Shown: in pieces, positions 1 through 5,218 of the stretch
Position numbering within the stretch: position 1 is the stretch's first letter
How the letters are laid out: the number at the start of each line of letters is the position of its first letter
Assembly: GCA_051881655.1 (NCBI GenBank)
Contig: JBJEQH010000006.1
Location: forward strand, 1-5,218
DNA from: Heritagella sp051881655
Lineage (GTDB): Bacteria > Bacillota > Clostridia > Oscillospirales > Acutalibacteraceae
DNA length: 5,218 bases
Reading direction: 5' to 3'
Translations under genes and position numbers: made by a program
The notes under the pieces: model-generated
The model's database searches: none
Seen by the model: only the letters and a program-made list of their open reading frames with translations
Told to the model about the DNA's origin: nothing

Positions 1-1065
1 GGGATAATAGAATCCTCTCTCCTGATTGTAGTTTTCCAAATCCGCCGCATAAATGAAGGCGGGTTTTCCTGTGAGGACAAAATCACAAATCCAACTGGAA
101 TAATCTGTAATACCCAGATCAGCAGCCACCATCAATTCCTGCATATCCGGATAAGCAGTAGCCGAGATAATGCGGGGATCTGAAATCGCCGCAGGATTCA
201 GCCGCTTGGTTTTGAAATGGAAGCGGTTTAAAAGAACCCACTCGCCGCCGAAAACATCCTCCAGGGTATCCAGTAAACGGATATAATCCATAGTATAGTA
301 TTTAAGACCGGAATCATCCCGGAAGGTGGGGCCATACATGACAATTTTTTTATGGGCAGGAATTTGGTAGTAATCCAGCACCTTTTGCCGAATAGAAGCA
401 AACTTCTCCTTTTCAGAGAATAAAGTATCATTTCTGGCGTGGCCAAGCTCTAAAATAGGGACATCTGGCCAATGGCTATCCCGGTACACATTGGTTTCAA
501 AAGAACTGTTCGAAATGCAGACATTTGTCCAGGAATTCTCTTTTTTTGCGGCGCGGAGCCAGCGCTTATCTTTTACATCATCTTTTCCAATCCTCTTCAG
601 GCCCATGGAGCCATGCCAGGTTTGAAGATAAAACTGTTCCTTCTTTTTCGGAATCGGATTCCAGGGGAAACAGACAGCATTGTCCACCCATACTTTGGCA
701 CTGGCCATTTCCCGAAACAATTCGTAGGAATTACGGCACACCAGACGGACTTTTTCCGGGTATTGATCTGGATTCATCATTTTCTTTTCACTGGAAGCCC
801 AAACCAACTCCAACGGTAGATTCTGACGGAGAATTTCCTCACAAATATATTTAGGATTGCAGATATAATCATTATTATAGGTCATAAAAAGCACTTTATT
901 GGATTGTACTTTGTTATGAGAAGAAATCCACCGGCGCGCAGGGATGGAAAGAACAATATCGATTGCATACCGTGCCTTGGAAAACAGGCTCTTGATTTTC
1001 CAACATACATCTCCCAGAAACCGGCGTTCTGCCAAACTTTTCAGAATTTTATTGCCTATACCCAA
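1..1065 (-). CDS. CDP-glycerol glycerophosphotransferase family protein (TagB/TagF-like), 3' end outside window
   Basis: The frame is open for 355 codons and runs off the window edge, so the C-terminus (probably a few tens of residues) is missing. Visible family motifs in order: QTWHGS with His151 (148-153), LGHARNDTLF (207-216; family form usually G-Y-P-R-N-D), MYGPTFRDD (243-251), LLNRFHF with His283 (278-284), and the ITDYSS nucleotide-site signature (319-324). These belong to the GT-B family that transfers glycerol- or ribitol-phosphate from a CDP-polyol to a teichoic-acid linkage unit or growing chain at the inner face of the membrane. No signal peptide or clear membrane span is seen; the N-terminus (about 1-50) is basic with amphipathic stretches. 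The start is TTG at 1065, chosen because GGAGGG (1072-1077) lies 6 bases upstream; the ATG at 1079 is out of frame and stops after seven codons. The gene lies 32 bases after the SDR gene, probably same operon. It is clearly more AT-rich than its neighbours. Primer, polymerase or side-branch transferase cannot be distinguished; polyol donor unknown. Confidence 0.88.
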   Translation of the reverse strand, partial: MGIGNKILKSLAERRFLGDVCWKIKSLFSKARYAIDIVLSIPARRWISSHNKVQSNKVLFMTYNNDYICNPKYICEEILRQNLPLELVWASSEKKMMNPDQYPEKVRLVCRNSYELFREMASAKVWVDNAVCFPWNPIPKKKEQFYLQTWHGSMGLKRIGKDDVKDKRWLRAAKKENSWTNVCISNSSFETNVYRDSHWPDVPILELGHARNDTLFSEKEKFASIRQKVLDYYQIPAHKKIVMYGPTFRDDSGLKYYTMDYIRLLDTLEDVFGGEWVLLNRFHFKTKRLNPAAISDPRIISATAYPDMQELMVAADLGITDYSSWICDFVLTGKPAFIYAADLENYNQERGFYYP

Positions 1066-1071
1066 TGAAAT

Positions 1072-1077
1072 CCCTCC
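1072..1077 (-). promoter_or_regulatory. Ribosome binding site deciding the TTG start at 1065
   Basis: On the minus strand GGAGGG lies 6 bases before a TTG that opens the 355-codon phosphotransferase frame. The nearer ATG at 1077-1079 overlaps this site, is out of frame and reaches TAG after seven codons. The next in-frame ATG is at residue 61, inside the conserved domain. TTG is therefore the best start. Confidence 0.75.
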
Positions 1078-1097
1078 ATTGATATATAAATAGAAAT

Positions 1098-2162
1098 TTA
1101 CAGTGTCATGCTCTCCACCAATCGGAGGAACATCTCCTCCAGACCGGTTTCTGCTTTCCACCCCAGTGCCTGCAGCTTGCGGCTGTCCAGCCGGATCACC
1201 ATTTCCGGATTATAGCCGAAGGAAGAAAGGTCTTTGGGCGTATCCATCTCGACCCGGATGCCGGATCCCGGGAAAATGCGGCACACCATTTCGGCCATCT
1301 CCCGGATCGAGACCGCGGTATCCATGTTGGTCACATTGTACGCCTGTCCGTTCTCTCCACACAGCAGAATCGTCAGCAGTGCAGTCACCGCGTCTTTTGT
1401 GTAGCAATAACTGCGCACAGTGCGCCCGGGCGTGTGCAGAACGATGTTCCGTTTTTCAATGGCACAGCGGGCAAACTCGGCGAACACGCGCCCGTCGTGA
1501 TACTCCACACCGGGGCCGAATGTCTGTGACAGGCGGGCAATCCGCACGGGAACATCGTATTCGGCTGCATAAGAAGCGCACAGGCATTCCACCATGCGTT
1601 TGCCCTCGGAATAACTGCTGCGCACCTGCAGCGGGTCAATATAGCCGCTGTAGGTCTCCTGAATCAGGCCGGCATCGGCGGCGGGGGTTCCGTATACCTC
1701 CAGAGAGGAGAGGTACACAAAGCCCTGTACCTTTTTCTCGGCGGCCAGCTGCAGCACGGCGCGCGTCCCGTCAATGGCCGTTAAAATCGTCTCTACCGGA
1801 TGGGAGACAAAATACTGCGAGCTGGTCGCGCTGGCCCCGTGGATGATATAGTCAATCGGCCCATCCACAGCGGGCAGCGCGTTGATATCCCCGGTTAAAA
1901 CCGTAAGCTCGCCGCGCTGGATCAACGGGCGGAACAGCTTTTCCGCCTTTTCATAGCTGCGCGCCAAAGCCACCAGGTGGATGTTGTCCCCGTGCAGGCG
2001 GTTCCGGCAGCCCAGGGCCCGCACAATCTGCGAACCGATCAGGCCGGTCGCACCGGTGATAAACACCGTTTTTCCGGCCAGCTTTTCAAAGGGAACCGAA
2101 CTTTCGGCGATTTCCTCCAGATCCCGCTGCAAAACGGGATTTTCTTCACATTCCGTGCGCAT
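1098..2162 (-). CDS. NAD-dependent epimerase/dehydratase (extended SDR), linked to TarI-like cytidylyltransferase
   Basis: A 354-residue extended short-chain dehydrogenase/reductase. From the ATG at 2162 the Rossmann dinucleotide loop TGATGLIG is at 36-43, an HGAS segment follows strand 4 (108-111), SSLEVYG is at 152-158, and the catalytic YSEGK pair is Tyr184/Lys188. The C-terminal half (DGRVFAEF, then RSYCYTKDAV) resembles the substrate domain of UDP-xylose synthase, dTDP-glucose 4,6-dehydratase and UDP-sugar 4-epimerase relatives, and the length is normal for them. This suggests a soluble NAD(P)-dependent enzyme acting on a nucleotide-linked or phosphorylated sugar, substrate unknown. An upstream in-frame GTG at 2183 would add seven residues, but AAGGAG (2171-2176) lies 8 bases before the ATG at 2162, so that start is preferred. 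The gene follows the TarI-like gene by 30 bases, where TarJ, a zinc-type alcohol dehydrogenase, is common in ribitol teichoic-acid loci. It may supply or modify the substrate or product of that cytidylyltransferase, which is inference. Confidence 0.87.
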   Translation of the reverse strand: MRTECEENPVLQRDLEEIAESSVPFEKLAGKTVFITGATGLIGSQIVRALGCRNRLHGDNIHLVALARSYEKAEKLFRPLIQRGELTVLTGDINALPAVDGPIDYIIHGASATSSQYFVSHPVETILTAIDGTRAVLQLAAEKKVQGFVYLSSLEVYGTPAADAGLIQETYSGYIDPLQVRSSYSEGKRMVECLCASYAAEYDVPVRIARLSQTFGPGVEYHDGRVFAEFARCAIEKRNIVLHTPGRTVRSYCYTKDAVTALLTILLCGENGQAYNVTNMDTAVSIREMAEMVCRIFPGSGIRVEMDTPKDLSSFGYNPEMVIRLDSRKLQALGWKAETGLEEMFLRLVESMTL

Positions 2163-2170
2163 ACAGGTTT

Positions 2171-2176
2171 CTCCTT
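2171..2176 (-). promoter_or_regulatory. Ribosome binding site deciding the ATG start at 2162
   Basis: AAGGAG on the minus strand, 8 bases before ATG 2160-2162. It lies inside the coding extension that a GTG start at 2183 would imply, and that GTG has no comparable site in front of it. The shorter protein is therefore more likely. Confidence 0.7.
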
Positions 2177-2192
2177 TTTCCACCGCCGAAAA

Positions 2193-2960
2193 TCAGCGGC
2201 TGTATTTGCCGATTTTGCTCTCCAGCTGGCTGGTAAGTCCCAGACCGAAGGCCTGCTCGTTTTCCTTGTAGGTCAGCAGGGCGCGGTACATATACACATC
2301 CTCGGGTGTGGTCACCTTAATATTGCCGCGGTTGCCCGGCACCATGTAGGCGGTCTGCCCCAGTGTGCGGATAATGGTGCAGGAATCCACCATGTTGTCA
2401 TAGCGGGTGGGTGTCTGGCGGATCTGATCGTGTGCGCTGATAATGTCCTTCAGATAGAAGCTCTGCGGGGCCTGCGCCGCGTAAGTCTCCTTGCGGTAGG
2501 GGACATCGCCCACGGTCTGGCCGTCCTTGCTCAGCAAAATGGTCTCGTAGCAGGAGGTGCAGGTAATGCCGTTTCCGTGCTCTTTCACGCTTTCAATATT
2601 GTCCCGAATCACCTCGTAGGTGATAAACGGACGCACGCCGTCGTGAATCAGGACAATGGAGTCCCCGTCGTTCTCCTCTTCCGCCTTTTTCAGTGCGTTA
2701 TAAATCGAATCCTGCCCGGTTTCCCCGCCGGCCACGATGCCGCACACCTTGCTCAGACGGAAGTCCTTCACCAGCTCGTCCACATAGGGGATGTATTTCT
2801 CCAAAACAGACAGGTAAATCTTGTCGATCATGTCGTGGTTCTGAAAAAGCTGCAGGGTATGCACCAGAATGGGTTTTCCGTTAATCTCCAAAAACTGCTT
2901 CGGAATCCCGGTACCCATACGAACACCGCTGCCGCCGGCAAAAATAATTGCAATATTCAT
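2193..2960 (-). CDS. tarI: IspD/TarI-family cytidylyltransferase, probably D-ribitol-5-phosphate cytidylyltransferase-like
   Basis: A 255-residue cytosolic enzyme predicted to condense CTP with a polyol or sugar phosphate, giving a CDP-activated donor plus pyrophosphate. The N-terminal CTP-binding loop AGGSGVRMG is at 8-16 and PKQF at 20-23 (Lys21). GGETGQDS follows at 78-85, HDGVRPF at 106-112, VPYRKETYAAQAPQSF at 153-168 and GNIKVTTPED at 212-221 (Lys215). IspD of the MEP isoprenoid pathway shares the fold, but HD-x-VRPF (IspD usually HD-A-ARP) and the VP-x-R-x-E-x-Y segment before Q-x-PQSF are TarI features, as is the teichoic-acid context. ATG 2960 is preceded by GAGGG at 2969-2973 with 8 bases of spacing. 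It lies between the polymerase-like gene (56-base gap) and the SDR gene (30-base gap), fitting supply of CDP-polyol to the flanking transferases. The symbol is given on motif resemblance; the real substrate may be ribitol-5-P or another phosphate, since TarJ is not seen. Confidence 0.85.
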   Translation of the reverse strand: MNIAIIFAGGSGVRMGTGIPKQFLEINGKPILVHTLQLFQNHDMIDKIYLSVLEKYIPYVDELVKDFRLSKVCGIVAGGETGQDSIYNALKKAEEENDGDSIVLIHDGVRPFITYEVIRDNIESVKEHGNGITCTSCYETILLSKDGQTVGDVPYRKETYAAQAPQSFYLKDIISAHDQIRQTPTRYDNMVDSCTIIRTLGQTAYMVPGNRGNIKVTTPEDVYMYRALLTYKENEQAFGLGLTSQLESKIGKYSR

Positions 2961-3016
2961 TTACAAGTCCCTCGTTTCTTCCATAATTTTTCAAAGTTTT
3001 AAAGGTTTCAACCAAA

Positions 3017-4744
3017 TCAATTTCCCGCAGGGGGAAAAGAGAGCGCTTTCATTTTTTTCAGGTTGTTTTGGCGGTTCTGTTCGGCCTGCCGCAGGGATTC
3101 CGGCATGTTTTTCAGCAAAATCCAGTCGATCACGCGGTCACTGGCATGGGAATCCGTGTGGTCAAAGTGAAGCTGCACGTATTCTTCCACCTTTTCCTGT
3201 TCAAAATCCCCATGGGCAATGGCGGACAGCACTTCATCAAAGGTGTGGCAGATTTTCCCGGGGGCCGTCTCCCCGTAATTCCGGTGGAACCCGCGGGATA
3301 CCGCATACGAAGTTTCGTCAAAAGCGAAAAACAGCATGGGCTTTCCCATCAGGGAAAATTCAAAGATATTGGAGGAATAGTCGGTAATCAGCAGATCGGT
3401 TATATAAAACAGATCGTTGATATCCGGATAATCTCCCACATCGGCCATGCGGTCGCGATACGCAGGGGGAATGGGAACCGGGTCATGCACCCAGGGGTGC
3501 ATTTTAAAGAGCACTACATAGTCCTCTGAGCACAACCGGTACAGCTTATCAAAATCAATCTGCTCGTAGGGGTAATGAGCATCTCTGCGCCCTTTTCCGC
3601 GGTAGGTGGGAGCAAACAGAATTACCTTTTTGTTTCGGCATAACGGATAGGTCTTCAAAAGAGAGGCGGTCACAGAGGCCCGGCGCTCCGAATCCAGAAA
3701 TTTGTCCATACGGGGCATCCCGGTGGGCAGTACCTGCTCGGGGGAGATTCCCCATGCCTCGGAGAAAAAGGGGGCGATGCGGCGGGAACCGGCGATGCCA
3801 TAGGTGTACTGTCGGTGGCAGCCCTGTGGAGCCGGACAGCCGGAGTGCCCCCAGCGGCTGTATCCCGCGGATTTAAAACCGGCGCCTGCATGCCAAAGCT
3901 GTACCAGGCAGGTGCCGCTGTCCACTTTCAGCCAATCGAAAACAGGGGCGTGGTCATCCAGAAAAACATACCGGCTTTTTGCGATCTTCCTCAGCAGAGA
4001 GAACCAGCTTTTCAGCGATTGATGCTGCGAAGCAGCCGGCCGGGCTGACAGCATTATTTCAAAATCTTTTTGCAGGCCCCGCTCCTGCATGCGCTGGCAG
4101 ACGGCCATCTGGTTGGCATTGCAGGAAGCCCCCTGCTCGGTCATAAACAGAACGCTCGGGTGCTTTTCCCGGCGGTGATGATAAAGGCGGCAGAAAAACC
4201 CGTACGCCGCCCGCATCCCTTTCCGGCGGATGGACACAAGCCGGGAAGGAGAGGGATCCTTTTCCGGAAGCAGTGGGGCCCCGACCGATTTTTGCGCGGC
4301 AGCCATGGTGTGCATCTGCAGAACCGGGGGATTGTGATCCGTGATGGAAAAAGATACGGTGTATACACTGTGACGGCTCTCATACAGGAACACATGCGAA
4401 AGCCCGTCCATTTCTTCGGAAAGCCCGGGCTGTGCCGTCACCACGGCGGCGGGCGCACCGTCCACGCAGGCCCAGAACTGAACCGTTCCGTTGGGGAAGC
4501 ACCGGTTTTCTCCGGTGTTGGTGATATTCAGCCGCAGATGAACCTTCCCTTCTGAACAGGAAACCATCTCGCAGGGGGCGATGGCTTTCCCCTTCGGATC
4601 GACCGCAAAGAAAGAGAGGCGTGAGCCGGAAAGACAGGCGGGCTCCACCTGAATATCAAGAAAAAGATAGATGCGCTCCCATGAAAGGCGGGTGGCCGTA
4701 AAGGAAACGCTCGTTGGATCCTGCGTTTTCGAAATCATACCCAT
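3017..4744 (-). CDS. CDP-glycerol/CDP-ribitol phosphotransferase family polymerase-like protein with N-terminal accessory domain
   Basis: A 575-residue protein in two parts. Residues about 12-145 look like a beta-rich domain (SWERIYLFLDIQVEP at 21-35, HLRLNIT at 69-75, YTVSFSITDH at 128-137) and are followed by a basic linker with RRKG at 173-176. The C-terminal GT-B-type transferase has QLWHAGAGFK (282-291, His285), GMPRMD (342-347), LFAPTYRG (376-383), FKMHP with His416 (413-417) and ITDYSS (453-458). In this family the two histidines and the DYSS loop serve catalysis and CDP binding, and members add polyol-phosphate units to membrane-linked teichoic-acid chains at the cytoplasmic face. It is the first gene of the minus-strand operon. 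The start is uncertain: ATG 4744 and ATG 4738 are two codons apart. AAAGG lies 16 bases before the first, too far, while a weak GGGG at 4745-4748 suits the second. No start codon exists between 4744 and the upstream in-frame TAA. Donor (glycerol or ribitol) cannot be read from the sequence. Confidence 0.88.
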   Translation of the reverse strand: MGMISKTQDPTSVSFTATRLSWERIYLFLDIQVEPACLSGSRLSFFAVDPKGKAIAPCEMVSCSEGKVHLRLNITNTGENRCFPNGTVQFWACVDGAPAAVVTAQPGLSEEMDGLSHVFLYESRHSVYTVSFSITDHNPPVLQMHTMAAAQKSVGAPLLPEKDPSPSRLVSIRRKGMRAAYGFFCRLYHHRREKHPSVLFMTEQGASCNANQMAVCQRMQERGLQKDFEIMLSARPAASQHQSLKSWFSLLRKIAKSRYVFLDDHAPVFDWLKVDSGTCLVQLWHAGAGFKSAGYSRWGHSGCPAPQGCHRQYTYGIAGSRRIAPFFSEAWGISPEQVLPTGMPRMDKFLDSERRASVTASLLKTYPLCRNKKVILFAPTYRGKGRRDAHYPYEQIDFDKLYRLCSEDYVVLFKMHPWVHDPVPIPPAYRDRMADVGDYPDINDLFYITDLLITDYSSNIFEFSLMGKPMLFFAFDETSYAVSRGFHRNYGETAPGKICHTFDEVLSAIAHGDFEQEKVEEYVQLHFDHTDSHASDRVIDWILLKNMPESLRQAEQNRQNNLKKMKALSFPPAGN

Positions 4745-4760
4745 CCCCGAAAAGCCCGGT

Positions 4761-4804
4761 CCTTTCCTAAATTTTTCCCAAAGGAAACCTACATTTTTCC
4801 TAAA
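4761..4804 (-). repeat. Four tandem units with exact 11-base period in the operon leader
   Basis: Read on the minus strand, four successive 11-base blocks start TTTAGGAAA (4804), TGTAGGTTT (4793), TTTGGGAAA (4782) and TTTAGGAAA (4771). The core T-x-T-(A/G)-GG recurs in every block. The outer parts are also a 13-base direct repeat on the plus strand (4766-4778 and 4788-4800) with one mismatch. The array sits between the candidate -10 box and the start codon, where a bound protein could block transcription. The 11-base spacing matches how OmpR/PhoB-family regulators bind, but the hexamers do not match the PhoP consensus TT(A/T)ACA. The AT-rich composition makes chance possible. Confidence 0.45.
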
Positions 4805-4818
4805 TTACATATACAGGT

Positions 4819-4847
4819 ATTATACAATAAGGCAAGGGAAAAATCCA
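4819..4847 (-). promoter_or_regulatory. Candidate sigma-A promoter for the minus-strand operon
   Basis: A perfect TATAAT (-10) lies at 4819-4824 on the minus strand. A TGGATT at 4842-4847 is 17 bases upstream and matches the -35 consensus at only three of six positions. Transcription would start near 4812, giving a leader of about 70 bases. An alternative pairs TTGCCT (4830-4835) with TATATG (4808-4813) at 16-base spacing. One of the two probably drives the operon, as no better pair is visible before the first gene. Confidence 0.45.
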
Positions 4848-4977
4848 TGCCGTTTTCCATTTTCGTGCAGATGGACGGTCTGCCGGTTTGTTTGCGGTCA
4901 GATATTGGCGAAAATTTGCCCGCAAGGAGCACTTTTTTGAAAGTAAAGAGAAAAAGGCCTTTGCATTATTCAGAAAG

Positions 4978-5021
4978 TAACAGGTTTTTGTGAAGCCCCT
5001 GTGAAGAAATTGCAAAGGAAA
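4978..5021 (+). repeat. 11-base-period direct repeats upstream of the tRNA promoter
   Basis: TGTGAAG occurs identically at 4989-4995 and 5000-5006, exactly 11 bases apart. The next block at the same period, TGCAAAG (5011-5017), matches five of seven positions, and the preceding block TAACAGG (4978-4984) matches three of seven, so only the middle two or three units are firm. The array ends just before the -35 box at 5030. That position and period would suit an activator of the OmpR/PhoB type, but no regulator can be named. Confidence 0.35.
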
Positions 5022-5029
5022 AGCCTCCC

Positions 5030-5058
5030 TTGCCTTTTGGAAGAATTTCCGCTATAAT
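5030..5058 (+). promoter_or_regulatory. Sigma-A promoter for tRNA-Leu
   Basis: TTGCCT (5030-5035, four of six consensus bases) and a perfect TATAAT (5053-5058) are separated by the ideal 17 bases. The expected start point is near 5065, about 12 bases before the mature 5' end of the tRNA, which is a normal leader for RNase P processing. Confidence 0.8.
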
Positions 5059-5076
5059 ACACAGTATAAAATACAG

Positions 5077-5159
5077 GCGGATATGGTGGAATTGGCAGAC
5101 ACGATGGATTTAGGTTCCATTGGGCAACCGTGCAGGTTCAAATCCTGTTATCCGCACCA
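5077..5159 (+). tRNA. tRNA-Leu (anticodon UAG), CCA encoded
   Basis: A complete class II tRNA of 83 bases. The acceptor stem pairs GCGGATA (5077-5083) with TATCCGC (5149-5155), followed by discriminator A (5156) and encoded CCA (5157-5159). The anticodon stem ATGGA/TCCAT (5104-5108, 5116-5120) closes the loop TTTAGGT with anticodon TAG at 5111-5113, which reads CUA and by wobble other CUN leucine codons. The extra arm is 11 bases (5121-5131) and folds as TGG-GCAA-CCG, as expected for tRNA-Leu. The T arm pairs GCAGG with CCTGT around the loop TTCAAAT (5137-5143). Discriminator A fits leucine identity. It has its own promoter upstream, and no terminator is seen before the next gene. Confidence 0.97.
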
Positions 5160-5208
5160 CAAAGGCTGATAGTTTTGATACGAAAATTTGGTACGAAAGG
5201 ACGGTGAC

Positions 5209-5218
5209 ATGACGGTAG
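5209..5218 (+). CDS. Start of an unidentified gene, 5' end only
   Basis: ATG at 5209 is preceded by GAAAGGA (5195-5201) with 7 bases of spacing, a convincing translation start. Only Met-Thr-Val and one base of the next codon are in the window, so no product can be named. The gene begins 49 bases after the tRNA with no terminator-like hairpin between them, so read-through from the tRNA promoter is possible. A GTG at 5205 is not a rival because it meets TGA two codons later. Confidence 0.5.

Larger units (their letters stand above)
4745..5076. other. Divergent intergenic region between cell-wall operon and tRNA-Leu
   Basis: This 332-base stretch contains no convincing gene. The longest open frame, a minus-strand frame at 4800-5015, has low-complexity composition, no family motif and covers the promoter elements. 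The region holds a strong plus-strand promoter, a weaker minus-strand promoter candidate and two sets of 11-base-period direct repeats, all listed separately. A short imperfect hairpin (TCCAT 4856-4860 with ATGGA 4871-4875, flanked by CCG 4850-4852 and CGG 4876-4878) and the palindrome AAAGGCCTTT at 4953-4962 are visible. Neither is followed by a T-run, so neither is called a terminator. Confidence 0.7.

Noticed and set aside
472..854. Overlapping plus-strand open frames of about 110 codons
   Set aside because: They are antisense to the partial transferase, whose minus-strand frame is open across the whole 1-1065 stretch with clear motifs.
1056..1079. Seven-codon ATG frame overlapping the TTG start of the partial transferase
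   Set aside because: Its ATG overlaps the ribosome binding site of the real gene and has no site of its own, so it is probably incidental rather than a leader peptide.
1103..1846. Plus-strand open frame of 247 codons rich in Arg, Pro and Ser
   Set aside because: It is antisense to the SDR gene and has the composition typical of an antisense shadow.
2163..2183. GTG start at 2183 for the SDR protein
   Set aside because: No good ribosome binding site lies before it, while AAGGAG precedes the ATG at 2162 by 8 bases.
2193..2960. IspD of the MEP isoprenoid pathway
   Set aside because: The fold is shared, but HDGVRPF, the VPYRKETY segment and the neighbouring polyol-phosphate transferases favour a TarI-type role. 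An isoprenoid function cannot be fully excluded.
1977..3002. Long plus-strand open frame of 341 codons
   Set aside because: It lies opposite the well-supported TarI-like gene and part of the SDR gene. It has no family motifs and is a GC-driven shadow of real coding sequence.
2991..3010. GGTTTCAACC palindrome between the first transferase and the TarI-like gene
   Set aside because: It has four-base arms and a two-base centre with no T-run, too weak for a terminator inside a tightly spaced operon.
4980..5002. ACAGG/CCTGT hairpin as a terminator
   Set aside because: The stem is five pairs with a 13-base loop and no following T-run, and the same bases form the direct repeats.
4800..5015. Minus-strand open frame of 71 codons in the intergenic region
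   Set aside because: It has no recognisable motif and it runs through both candidate promoter regions.

Overview
The window looks like a fragment of a Bacillota (Firmicutes) chromosome, most likely a Clostridia-type gut bacterium of intermediate GC. The evidence is strong Shine-Dalgarno sites, a TTG start, consensus-like sigma-A promoter elements, a CCA-encoding tRNA gene and a teichoic-acid-type gene set. No genus can be named from this sequence alone.

Positions 1-4744 hold four genes, all on the minus strand and probably one operon, read from high to low coordinates. They are: (i) a 575-residue CDP-glycerol/CDP-ribitol phosphotransferase-family polymerase with an extra N-terminal domain (3017-4744); (ii) an IspD/TarI-family cytidylyltransferase of TarI type (2193-2960); (iii) an extended-SDR NAD-dependent epimerase/dehydratase (1098-2162); and (iv) a second CDP-glycerol glycerophosphotransferase-family protein whose 3' end lies outside the window (1-1065). 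Gaps between genes are only 56, 30 and 32 bases, with a ribosome binding site before each of the last three. Together they suggest synthesis of a CDP-activated polyol or sugar phosphate and its transfer into a poly(polyol phosphate) cell-surface polymer (teichoic acid or similar). The usual TarI partner, the alcohol dehydrogenase TarJ, is not seen; an SDR sits in its place. Gene (iv) is much more AT-rich than the other three, so the operon looks mosaic.

Positions 4745-5076 are a 332-base divergent intergenic region with no convincing gene. It holds a good sigma-A promoter (TTGCCT-N17-TATAAT) for the tRNA and a weaker candidate promoter for the minus-strand operon. It also holds two sets of direct repeats with an exact 11-base period, one in the operon leader and one upstream of the tRNA promoter. 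That period is typical of OmpR/PhoB-family response-regulator sites, but a link is only inference.

Positions 5077-5159 are a complete tRNA-Leu (anticodon UAG). About 50 bases downstream a Shine-Dalgarno site and an ATG at 5209 mark the start of a plus-strand gene that leaves the window after three full codons.
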